Translations under genes and position numbers: made by a program
NCBI GenBank assembly: GCA_016711485.1
Contig: JADJSX010000023.1
Coordinates: 1,257,001 to 1,321,000, forward strand
Direction of reading: 5' to 3'
DNA length: 64,000 nt
Origin: Leptospiraceae bacterium
Lineage (GTDB): Bacteria; Spirochaetota; Leptospiria; Leptospirales; Leptospiraceae
Shown: one piece after another, positions 8,133 through 14,056 of the stretch
How positions within the stretch are numbered: position 1 is the first letter of the stretch
Layout: the number at the start of each line of letters is the position of its first letter
Notes under the pieces: model-generated
Database searches by the model: none
Seen by the model: only the letters and a program-made list of their open reading frames with translations
What the model was told of the DNA's origin: nothing

Positions 8133-8350
8133 CCAACCACCAACCACCAACCACCAACCACCAACCACCAACCACCAACCACCAACCACCAACCACCAAC
8201 CACCAACCACCAACCACCAACCACCAACCACCAACCACCAACCACCAACCACCAACCACCAACCACCAACCACCAACCACCAACCACCAACCACCAACCA
8301 CCAACCACCAACCACCAACCACCAACCACCAACCACCAACCACCAACCAC
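8133..8350. repeat. Tandem heptamer array, about 31 copies of CCAACCA
   Basis: 218 bp of essentially perfect 7-bp units between the completion-protein gene and the stopper gene. On the minus (late mRNA) strand it reads (GGTTGGT)n, with GG pairs spaced 1-2 nt apart, so it can form stacked two-tetrad quadruplexes. Because 7 is not a multiple of 3 and no stop arises, it creates long false open frames on both strands. There is no gene between 8048 and 8355. Confidence 0.97.
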
Positions 8351-8355
8351 TTTCC

Positions 8356-8916
8356 CTAAGAGGTTATTTCATAATCAATGGACTTAGAGAGTTTATTTTC
8401 TTTACCTTGGAGAGTTTTGTCATGCCCTTTGAGCCGCACGGTCAAAGGATGATTAGCCGGTTGGATATTCGTAAATATCCGAGACTGGATAGCACGTTTG
8501 AACATTTGCCCAGCGCGGGTAAGAACTTCACGAGCAGGATTTTTACCAGTCAAGAAACGTTCGAGGTAAAACTCAATCGTCTCAACGAGTTTGTTTTGCA
8601 CTTCTTTATCATCGGCAGTTGAGCGAAGGAAGGAACGTTCGGGAATAATAATACTAGCCCCTCCCGACTTACCACCAGTTTTGTATTTGGAAGATTTATC
8701 GATTACACCAGCGGATTTTTTGTATTTGCCCATGAGATACCAAAAGTATCGAATCGCTTTAGGAGATTTGATCTCGGCACCAAACTCATTAGCACCAGCA
8801 ATGATACCAATATTTTTACCACCTTTCTCACTCACACCAACGATGATAGAAGACTTATTTAATTCTTTAAAGCCTTGGATGATTGCATCCATGTTGTTAG
8901 TATCTTCTATTTTCAT
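8356..8916 (-). CDS. Tail completion / virion morphogenesis protein (HK97 gp10- or Mu gpG-like)
   Basis: About 186 residues from ATG at 8916; a GTG at 8931 is the alternative. Visible pattern: SSIIVGVSEKGG, ANEFGAEI, a loop rich in K, G and S, IIIPERSFLRSTAD, a long amphipathic helix, then PLTVRLKGHDKTLQGKENKLSKSIDYEI. The IPxRSFLR segment and a short final strand are hallmarks of the gp10/gpG joining proteins that finish the head-tail connection. The ribosome site (GGGGATAGGTAAA) lies in the end of the adjoining family B repeat, so that insertion has probably reshaped the leader. Confidence 0.68.
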   Translation of the reverse strand: MKIEDTNNMDAIIQGFKELNKSSIIVGVSEKGGKNIGIIAGANEFGAEIKSPKAIRYFWYLMGKYKKSAGVIDKSSKYKTGGKSGGASIIIPERSFLRSTADDKEVQNKLVETIEFYLERFLTGKNPAREVLTRAGQMFKRAIQSRIFTNIQPANHPLTVRLKGHDKTLQGKENKLSKSIDYEITS

Positions 8917-8923
8917 TTTACCT

Positions 8924-9033
8924 ATCCCCACACTTTTTACTTATGCAGAATATCCACAAGTAGCCCCTTCCCTAGCAGGGAAGGGGACTTCATCGAATAG
9001 ATTCTTCAAATACGTTGACTCGGGGGTTAGGTC
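8924..9033. repeat. Composite repeat, family B, intergenic copy
   Basis: About 110 bp: CCCCACACT, a variable stretch, AAGTAGCCCCTTCCC with its inverted GGGAAGGGGACTT, a variable stretch, GTTGACTCGGGGGTTAGGTC. The same element is read in frame inside three proteins (14053-15636, 27073-27426, 27423-27764). Here it separates two late genes and supplies the stop of the connector gene at its right edge. Confidence 0.88.
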
Positions 9034-9415
9034 AAGCAACCCTACCACAATAAGCCCAAATGCGTTTTTTCAAATTTTCATAATCAATATAATAACCAAT
9101 TTTACCATCTCTCGTAGAGACGCGATTCATCGCGACTGGACTCTGAAACCCAATATTAATCCCAGCAACGCCAATCGAGTTAATCCCCTCCGGATTATTC
9201 CCAACGGCAGACGCAGATTTCACACCTGCGACTTTATCATCTTGCATAAGAGCAAGAGCGGCAAGTTTTTGTAATGCGTCAAATTCCTCATCGGATTCCA
9301 GAAACCCATCTCGTTTGACAACGCGCTTGGCATCGTCCAGATACAATTGAATTCGAGGATCATCCAGTGTAACCGATGGAATGTATTGTTTGAATTGTTC
9401 TAATGTAATTTCCAT
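9032..9415 (-). CDS. Head-tail connector / adaptor (DUF4054- or gp6-like)
   Basis: 127 residues, ATG at 9415. The N-terminal half is helical in the gp6-like adaptor pattern: LEQFKQYIPSVTLDDPRIQLYLDDAKRVVKRDGF, then FDALQKLAALALMQDDK. This is followed by a loop and a C-terminal strand/helix (GYYIDYENLKKRIWAYCG). Its position after the capsid gene fits. Residues AMNRVSTRDG in the loop are encoded by a copy of the gagacgcgattcatcgcg palindrome (about 9114-9136), an in-frame repeat in a structural gene. Confidence 0.68.
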   Translation of the reverse strand: MEITLEQFKQYIPSVTLDDPRIQLYLDDAKRVVKRDGFLESDEEFDALQKLAALALMQDDKVAGVKSASAVGNNPEGINSIGVAGINIGFQSPVAMNRVSTRDGKIGYYIDYENLKKRIWAYCGRVA

Positions 9416-9426
9416 TGTATATACCT

Positions 9427-9470
9427 TACCATGTCAGACAGTGGGTAGCTACCCACTGTCTGACATGGTA
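9427..9470. repeat. 44-bp perfect palindrome
   Basis: The 20-bp palindrome cagtgggtagctacccactg at 9439-9458 is extended by perfectly matching arms (TACCATGTCAGA and its complement) to 44 bp without a mismatch. It lies between the capsid and connector genes and would extrude as a cruciform or block polymerase. Confidence 0.95.
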
Positions 9471-9475
9471 TTTAA

Positions 9476-10408
9476 CTATATCCCTTTCCCTACATAGATG
9501 GCACTTGGATGACGAATCATAGCACCAGCGAGAGATTGTAGAACAGCTTGCTCGGAGTTACCAAGAATGTCATACACAGGAGCGCGTAATTCCAATTCTG
9601 CGGTAACGGCGATTTCGGCAACCTCAGGAGTAGAGTCCATAACAAGGAGACAATCCACGGTAGAGAAACCGTTGTAATCTTTCCCAAGCTCACGAGCAGA
9701 GATGATTCTAGGAAATGTCACACCTTGCGAGGTAAGCCAGTTACGAATCGTCATAACGGAGTTATCCGCATAAGGTTGATCGAGAAGATCAAACTGATCA
9801 GGAGGCAACACAAGAGTATCCGGATTGAATAACCCTTTTTGTTTTGCCTTTGTGCGAGCAGTAGACAAATCCCTCAAAATCTCTTTAGGAGTTTTGTTAG
9901 ACCAAAGTTTTTTAGCCGCACCAACACCAACCGCACCATCGGCAACATCCTCAGAGATAATTCCAGTGGCATTAAGTAATCCTTGAATACCATACGCAGA
10001 GTCACCGACTAATACGAGTTTGTTCTCAAGCTCGGCGATTGCACGTCTAGCAGACTCTGGTCTGAGCATGTCAAGTCTTACACTCGGAAGATCAGTTCTA
10101 CCAGCAAGCCCTTGAGTGGCAAGAATCTCTTTCCAGTCGTAGCGGATACCGGTAACGATGTCATAAACCTTTTGGGTTTTCTCCCCGCCGTCTTCGCCAA
10201 CGAAAGGAATGTCTTTTGCACTCCCGCCAGCTGCTAGAATCTTAGCAGAGCCAGTTCTAGTATACCAACGATAGCCGATAGAACTAGCCGATCTGCTAAA
10301 GTTTGTGTTCACTCGAAGAATTTTACGAGCGACTAACTCGGACTCTTTGGGAGTGTAGAGAGTTCTCTCGATTTGTTTTAAATCATTTTCACTAATTACA
10401 TTAGCCAT
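9476..10408 (-). CDS. Major capsid protein (DUF2184-like)
   Basis: 310 residues, ATG at 10408. HK97-fold features: an N-terminal arm (ENDLKQIERTLYTPKESELVARKIL), a strand with YRWYTRTGSAKI, an E-loop-like GGEKTQKVYDIVTGIRYDWKEILA, a spine helix (RPESARRAIAELENKLVLVGD), then YGIQGLLNATGI and a P-domain with TLVLPPDQFDLL. Capsid proteins with IxGLLNxxGI and a YxxxxIRYDWxE element belong to the DUF2184/encapsulin-related group. It lies downstream of protease/scaffold and cement genes, the usual head cluster. Confidence 0.85.
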   Translation of the reverse strand: MANVISENDLKQIERTLYTPKESELVARKILRVNTNFSRSASSIGYRWYTRTGSAKILAAGGSAKDIPFVGEDGGEKTQKVYDIVTGIRYDWKEILATQGLAGRTDLPSVRLDMLRPESARRAIAELENKLVLVGDSAYGIQGLLNATGIISEDVADGAVGVGAAKKLWSNKTPKEILRDLSTARTKAKQKGLFNPDTLVLPPDQFDLLDQPYADNSVMTIRNWLTSQGVTFPRIISARELGKDYNGFSTVDCLLVMDSTPEVAEIAVTAELELRAPVYDILGNSEQAVLQSLAGAMIRHPSAIYVGKGI

Positions 10409-10422
10409 TTTTCAAACCTTCC

Positions 10423-11055
10423 TTATACATCCGCAGTAGTTTTAAAGCTACCGGATAAAAACAGAATCACTTCGCCAGCCGCAGCAACCGAGTTTTCAAA
10501 ACGCGCACCTTCCAGTAACATCGTTTTTCCAGCCTCGGCAGTCTTAGCGAAATTACCAGCTACCTTGGCAGTCAAAGACGCATGATTGGTGTGACGAATT
10601 CTCACCGCATCTCCAGCGTTCACCGCCTCTTCCACGTAGACCGTAACAAAGCCAGAGTTATGAACGGCTAATGGGTCTTTGTCTAAGTATTTACCTTCGG
10701 AGACTTTACTAGCATTCGGACTATAAGCCGCAACACCTCTAAATTCACCCGTAGCCCCGCCAACCAGTTTACCTTGAGTAACCGCAGTTCCAACTTCCAC
10801 AGCTTTACCAAACGGAACATCGCCCTCTGCAATCCTAGTTTCCGTATATTCATTCGGATGATGTTGAGCAAATCGACCTAAGCCAATCCCAGTTCCCATA
10901 GGATACGTTGCGAGAGGAATTGTAGCTAATACACCAATACCCTCCAGTAACGACGCATGGCTGTGCGTCTCTACAAATCCAAATGCTTGTAACCCAAATT
11001 GCACGGCGACTAATGCCACTAATGCAAGAGCAAAATATTTAAAAATTCTAATCAT
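10423..11055 (-). CDS. Capsid cement/decoration protein with extra hydrophobic N-terminus
   Basis: 210 residues, ATG at 11055 with AGGAGG placed in the end of the protease gene. Residues about 55-210 have the small-barrel flow of phage cement proteins (DUF2190-like): VPFGKAVEVGTAVTQGKLV, GEFRGVAAYSPN, VTVYVEEAVNAGDAVRIRH and a final GEVILFLSG. Residues 1-27 form a transmembrane or signal segment (YFALALVALVAVQFGLQAFGF), unexpected in a cement protein. Between the two, VETHSHASLL is encoded by the gagacgcacggctgtgcgtc palindrome (about 10947-10975). I infer that a repeat insertion fused a short membrane peptide to the cement protein. Confidence 0.65.
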   Translation of the reverse strand: MIRIFKYFALALVALVAVQFGLQAFGFVETHSHASLLEGIGVLATIPLATYPMGTGIGLGRFAQHHPNEYTETRIAEGDVPFGKAVEVGTAVTQGKLVGGATGEFRGVAAYSPNASKVSEGKYLDKDPLAVHNSGFVTVYVEEAVNAGDAVRIRHTNHASLTAKVAGNFAKTAEAGKTMLLEGARFENSVAAAGEVILFLSGSFKTTADV

Positions 11056-11056
11056 C

Positions 11057-11641
11057 TTACTTTACCTCCTGATAAAGATTGAGTCTTTTGTTTTTGAGAG
11101 CGGCAATATCGGCTTCGTCTTGTTTCACTTCGACCTTGCCAGGATTCAGTTTGGCTTTCGCCTTAGCGAGTTCGAGAGACGCATTGTAATACACGTCAAT
11201 CAACTCCGCACTATCCAGCTTCACGTCAGGCAAAACACTCTTAACCAAAAGAGTTTTGATCTCGGTGTTAGATTTGCCTTTCAAGTCAGCCTCAGGCAAA
11301 ACAGCCTTAACCGCATCGACAATTCCATCCCGCGCCACAGCCTCATCGAGTTTCAGACTAATACCATTGGTAATGTCCTGAATCGTTTTCTCTAACTCAG
11401 CAATTCTTTTCTCGTAAGACGCAGCATCCAAAACAACCGCAGGCTGATAAGTTGCAATTGCACTTTGAGTCCGGTCACTGAGTAGCTTGCTTCTGTTCGC
11501 AAGCGTATCGAATGTGCCCTTATCCGCTGAGTCTGCAACGACTACCTTTTTCGAGTCCGCACTATCGAAGATAGAAACGATTTTATCTAAAAATCCTTTC
11601 ACCCATCCTGGCTCTGTTTCTTGTGTAGCATTTTCTGCCAT
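11057..11641 (-). CDS. Predicted internal-start scaffolding protein nested in the protease gene
   Basis: ATG at 11641 (MAENATQETEPGWVKGFL) is in frame with the protease and preceded at 8 nt by AAGGAG, stronger than most start sites here. It would give a 194-residue acidic helical protein lacking the protease domain. Nested protease/scaffold genes with an internal start are established for Mu (I/Z) and lambda (C/Nu3). That this start is used is inferred from the ribosome site and the domain boundary. Confidence 0.6.
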   Translation of the reverse strand: MAENATQETEPGWVKGFLDKIVSIFDSADSKKVVVADSADKGTFDTLANRSKLLSDRTQSAIATYQPAVVLDAASYEKRIAELEKTIQDITNGISLKLDEAVARDGIVDAVKAVLPEADLKGKSNTEIKTLLVKSVLPDVKLDSAELIDVYYNASLELAKAKAKLNPGKVEVKQDEADIAALKNKRLNLYQEVK

Positions 11642-12202
11642 AGAAATTTCTCCTTGTTGTATTCCATATTCAATACCATCTAAAACGATTCTTGCATTGT
11701 CCACACGACCCTTGACAACATGCGCTACATGATTTGCTTTCATCTCAGTTTGCACAGAGTCATAACGCGCTCCAGAGTAATCACCCGTAACCGCTACTTG
11801 TCTAGCTTTCAAACCAAGAGAGACTTCCCGCTTCTCACCAGCCTTGACACTTGCGATTAACGCAGGATCAAACAAAGTTTCATCGGCAACTACAAATCCA
11901 TCTTCCACGCGGGGGTTTGTGATTATCCCCTTGATAAGCGAATTGTAATTATCCCCAGTGACAAGCCCGCCATGTTCATACGGATGACCGTCAGTGATAG
12001 GAATTCCATCTAGCGATTTCAAAAACGCAGGATGAAAAATTTCCTCTGGCAGTTTAGCTTCCTTGCGAGTGGTTCCATCTCCAAGCGTGTAGTTATACAC
12101 ACCAGGTTTAGTCAAACGCACCTTAGCCCGTAGAAACCCATTCTCATCAGAATACGAAACCACATCAGCCCGATCAAAACGATACTCGAATCTGTTTTCC
12201 AT
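11057..12202 (-). CDS. Prohead protease (DUF2213) fused in frame to scaffold
   Basis: 381 residues, ATG at 12202. The N-terminal 180 residues match the DUF2213 head maturation pattern: GVYNYTLGDGTTRKEAKLPEEIFHPAFLKSLDGIPITDGHP, then VVADETLFDPALI and EKREVSLGLKARQV. The C-terminal half is a charged, helical scaffold-like region (residues 235-381). At residue 188 an internal ATG is preceded by a strong AAGGAG ribosome site, so a scaffold of 194 residues may be made separately, as with Mu gpI/gpZ. Downstream come the cement and capsid genes. Confidence 0.82.
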   Translation of the reverse strand: MENRFEYRFDRADVVSYSDENGFLRAKVRLTKPGVYNYTLGDGTTRKEAKLPEEIFHPAFLKSLDGIPITDGHPYEHGGLVTGDNYNSLIKGIITNPRVEDGFVVADETLFDPALIASVKAGEKREVSLGLKARQVAVTGDYSGARYDSVQTEMKANHVAHVVKGRVDNARIVLDGIEYGIQQGEISMAENATQETEPGWVKGFLDKIVSIFDSADSKKVVVADSADKGTFDTLANRSKLLSDRTQSAIATYQPAVVLDAASYEKRIAELEKTIQDITNGISLKLDEAVARDGIVDAVKAVLPEADLKGKSNTEIKTLLVKSVLPDVKLDSAELIDVYYNASLELAKAKAKLNPGKVEVKQDEADIAALKNKRLNLYQEVK

Positions 12203-12211
12203 TGTGATAAG

Positions 12212-12245
12212 AATTACGGAGAGGATAATTTGTATTTGTCAGATA
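12212..12245. promoter_or_regulatory. Conserved upstream motif, copy 2
   Basis: Contains ATTACGGAGAGGATAATTTG and TTTGTCAGATA 9-43 nt upstream of the protease ATG. It is nearly identical to the copy at 22370-22402. Confidence 0.5.
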
Positions 12246-12250
12246 TATGA

Positions 12251-12292
12251 CAGTGGGTAGCTACCCACTGGACAGTGCGTTGCAACGCACTG
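12251..12292. repeat. Two adjacent 20-bp palindromes
   Basis: 12251-12270 is cagtgggtagctacccactg and 12273-12292 is cagtgcgttgcaacgcactg. The outer CAGT/ACTG is constant while the inner arms differ but still pair. The same doublet style recurs at 32809-32850 and 33459-33500. Confidence 0.92.
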
Positions 12293-12293
12293 C

Positions 12294-12527
12294 CTATTTC
12301 CTCAACCAACGCCAACCAATCTCTTTTGTGAAACATCGTTGTTTGCCGTCTTTAGGAAAACACCAAACGTCAGAGACTTCTCTTTTGAGAGAATAGATTT
12401 CGGAATCTTTCCGAACTTCGACTTTGTTAATTCGCCGCAAGGCACGATTGGAAAGCGTCTTCTCCCGTTTCTCAGACGCAGGACAAGCATTACCAAGGAC
12501 AGGATTTTTACGATAAGACCGACTCAT
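12294..12527 (-). CDS. Small basic phage protein
   Basis: 77 residues, ATG at 12527. It begins MSRSYRKNPVLGNA and continues with ASEKREKTLSNRALRR, a basic opening I have seen in small uncharacterised phage proteins, followed by a conserved-looking tail rich in W, C and K. It lies between the protease and a hypothetical gene in the head cluster and carries an upstream-motif copy 12 nt before the ATG. Function unknown; RNA or DNA contact is possible from its charge. Confidence 0.55.
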   Translation of the reverse strand: MSRSYRKNPVLGNACPASEKREKTLSNRALRRINKVEVRKDSEIYSLKREVSDVWCFPKDGKQRCFTKEIGWRWLRK

Positions 12528-12537
12528 GCAGTAGCAA

Positions 12538-12570
12538 GTCGGAGAGGATAAGACTTGTTAGTCAGATAGT
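12538..12570. promoter_or_regulatory. Conserved upstream motif, copy 3
   Basis: CGGAGAGGATAAGACTTGTT then AGTCAGATAG, directly upstream of the 12294-12527 gene. Confidence 0.5.
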
Positions 12571-12634
12571 TAATGTATTATTGGTAGGGGTTGAATACTT
12601 TCAACCCGTTCTTACAATATGTATTAGTCAGATA

Positions 12635-12696
12635 GTCTAACTATGCGTATCCGAACATTGCTAAGAAGCAACGTCGGATTACGCGAGTAGTTAGAC
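12635..12696. terminator. 62-nt nested stem-loop, terminator or structured RNA
   Basis: Nested arms: GTCTAACTA with TAGTTAGAC, GCGTA with TACGC, CCGA with TCGG, and TTGCT/AGCAA around a 4-nt loop. It overlaps the last codons and stop of the 12691-13020 gene. There is no U-run, so it may be a stabiliser rather than a classical terminator. A second short hairpin (GGGTTGA and TCAACCC) lies at 12578-12597. Confidence 0.65.
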
Positions 12697-13020
12697 ACTC
12701 AACTTCTTAAACTCTTGTAATAAACGTTTAGGATTTTTGATAAACTTCAACTCGTTCAGTTTCTTTTTATGTTTCAAATACAAATCAGAGTATTCATATT
12801 TGATGATATGACCAAAGACAGAACGCTTTAAACCTTTCGCGTGAAAGCGAAGCGAAGCCAAATAATCCGCGTCCATATCTTTGACCGTGTGGAGTAACGC
12901 TATAGCCTCATTGAGCTTTGTGATTGCCTCAACAGCTACTTCGGAAGTTTTGTTAATTTCTTCCAAGTAGCCGTTCTTAGGATTTTTAACAAGTAGGTCT
13001 AGTTTATTTTTGATTGTCAT
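12691..13020 (-). CDS. Hypothetical helical phage protein
   Basis: 109 residues. The start is ATG at 13020 because AAAAAGGAGACACCC precedes it directly; an in-frame start at 13071 lacks a site. The protein is helical and basic (EVAVEAITKLNEAIALLHTV, then a K-rich tail). It lies in the head cluster after the convergent pair at 13.1-13.8 kb. I do not recognise it. Confidence 0.55.
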   Translation of the reverse strand: MTIKNKLDLLVKNPKNGYLEEINKTSEVAVEAITKLNEAIALLHTVKDMDADYLASLRFHAKGLKRSVFGHIIKYEYSDLYLKHKKKLNELKFIKNPKRLLQEFKKLSV

Positions 13021-13114
13021 GGGTGTCTCCTTTTTGTCTGATAATCGTAGAGGCAAATCCCAAGTTGTCATTTAAACTGATTGATTTAAAATTCAAATAT
13101 TAAAAGATACACTA

Positions 13115-13606
13115 ATGGAAGAGAGATTTAATTTTTTGAGTAATTTAGTTCACCAAGAAGTAGAAAAACATGATAACAGAGACATTCAATGTGTGGTCGG
13201 GAAAGGAAAGGTCTATGACACTGTAGGGGATTTTGCAGATAGAAATAAAAATACAGAAATAGAATTATTACTTTTATATCGAATAGGAAAAATCATTGAA
13301 CCAATTTCTTACTGGCAACTGCAAGGAAAAGAACTCTTATTTTTAAATGAAGAAAAATACGACCAAGGAACTTTGTATGGAAGGATAATCGTTCAAGGTT
13401 GTTTTCTCTTTGCTTATGATTCTCTTCTTAAAGAAAAAGCCTTTAGTTGGTTTACATATTCTGAGTGCATGAGAATTGCATCCAGCTTGCCAGCAAGCAT
13501 ATTTACAACTCGCCATAAAGACCCAAGTTGGCGAAGGGTATATCGCTTAGAAATCCAAAGAGATAAAAACAGTTTTAATCTTTCTGAAAATGAAAACGGC
13601 ATATAA
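13115..13606 (+). CDS. Possible moron gene, rightward within the late cluster
   Basis: 163 residues in the orientation opposite to all late genes. Codon use and protein flow look real in the first 100 residues (LLLLYRIGKIIEPISYWQLQGKELLFLNEEKYDQGTL broken over several strands). The last 64 codons overlap the leftward gene 13414-13806. The preceding 35 bp are AT-rich with possible promoter boxes but there is no clear ribosome site. An opposite-strand gene with its own AT-rich leader is typical of morons expressed in the lysogen. Function unknown. Confidence 0.45.
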   Translation: MEERFNFLSNLVHQEVEKHDNRDIQCVVGKGKVYDTVGDFADRNKNTEIELLLLYRIGKIIEPISYWQLQGKELLFLNEEKYDQGTLYGRIIVQGCFLFAYDSLLKEKAFSWFTYSECMRIASSLPASIFTTRHKDPSWRRVYRLEIQRDKNSFNLSENENGI

Positions 13607-13806
13607 GTCAATCCAATTTGTTTAGCAGTATCTTCAAGGACTCCCATTCGTCCGACAAATTCACCAGCAAGGGAAGAATTCTTATGAGTGCATAAAGCAA
13701 GGATAGTAGGAATATGTAATTGAGTAAAAGGGAATGTAGAAAATTTTTCTACAGAGTATTCATCATAATAGCCTAATTTCTTTTTTGGTTCTAGTGTCTC
13801 ATTCAT
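13414..13806 (-). CDS. Hypothetical phage protein convergent with 13115-13606
   Basis: 130 residues from ATG at 13806, with the conserved upstream motif just before it. The first 85 residues (YSVEKFSTFPFTQLHIPTIL, GEFVGRMGVLEDTAKQIGLTY) look genuine, and the helical tail is plausible but overlaps the opposite-strand gene. It follows the Cys-motif gene in the late order. I do not recognise the family. Either this tail or the end of the opposing frame could be the shadow. Confidence 0.5.
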   Translation of the reverse strand: MNETLEPKKKLGYYDEYSVEKFSTFPFTQLHIPTILALCTHKNSSLAGEFVGRMGVLEDTAKQIGLTYMPFSFSERLKLFLSLWISKRYTLRQLGSLWRVVNMLAGKLDAILMHSEYVNQLKAFSLRRES

Positions 13807-13808
13807 AA

Positions 13809-13846
13809 CCCGATAATCGGAGAGGCTAAGGCGGGTTAGTCAGTTA
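13809..13846. promoter_or_regulatory. Conserved upstream motif, copy 4
   Basis: A diverged copy: ATCGGAGAGGCTAAGG then GGTTAGTCAGTTAG, directly upstream of the 13414-13806 gene. Confidence 0.45.
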
Positions 13847-14056
13847 GGAATTACTTTCTTCAAACAAAATCCCGTTATCCCCTGGATAGGGCTTGGTGTG
13901 GTCATGTTGATTTCTAAGAATCTCATTTGGAATATCACCAAAGGCATCACAACGAGTAGTCTTTACGTCTGCCTTATAAGCCTGACGATGTTTGCAATCA
14001 TTACACTGAGAGAATTTTATATGTTTTGCATTTACGGAAATGGGGGCGGTATTCAT
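13844..14056 (-). CDS. Small cysteine-motif phage protein
   Basis: 70 residues, ATG at 14056 overlapping the stop of the minor head gene (ATGA). It contains CNDCKHRQ and CDAFGDIPNEIL, then HDHTKPYPGDNGILFEE. The order C-x2-C, C-x-A-F-x-x-I-P, H and GDxGxxF resembles small proteins I have seen next to phage minor head genes. Metal binding is likely from the cysteines; role unknown. Confidence 0.6.
   Translation of the reverse strand: MNTAPISVNAKHIKFSQCNDCKHRQAYKADVKTTRCDAFGDIPNEILRNQHDHTKPYPGDNGILFEESNS

Noticed and set aside
8133..8350. Possible CRISPR array
   Set aside because: Units are 7 bp and contiguous with no spacers.
8055..8387. Long open frames on both strands through CCAACCA (repeated GGWWLVV- or NHQPPTT-type peptides)
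   Set aside because: They are a consequence of the heptamer lacking stops in any frame; no start signals or protein-like composition.
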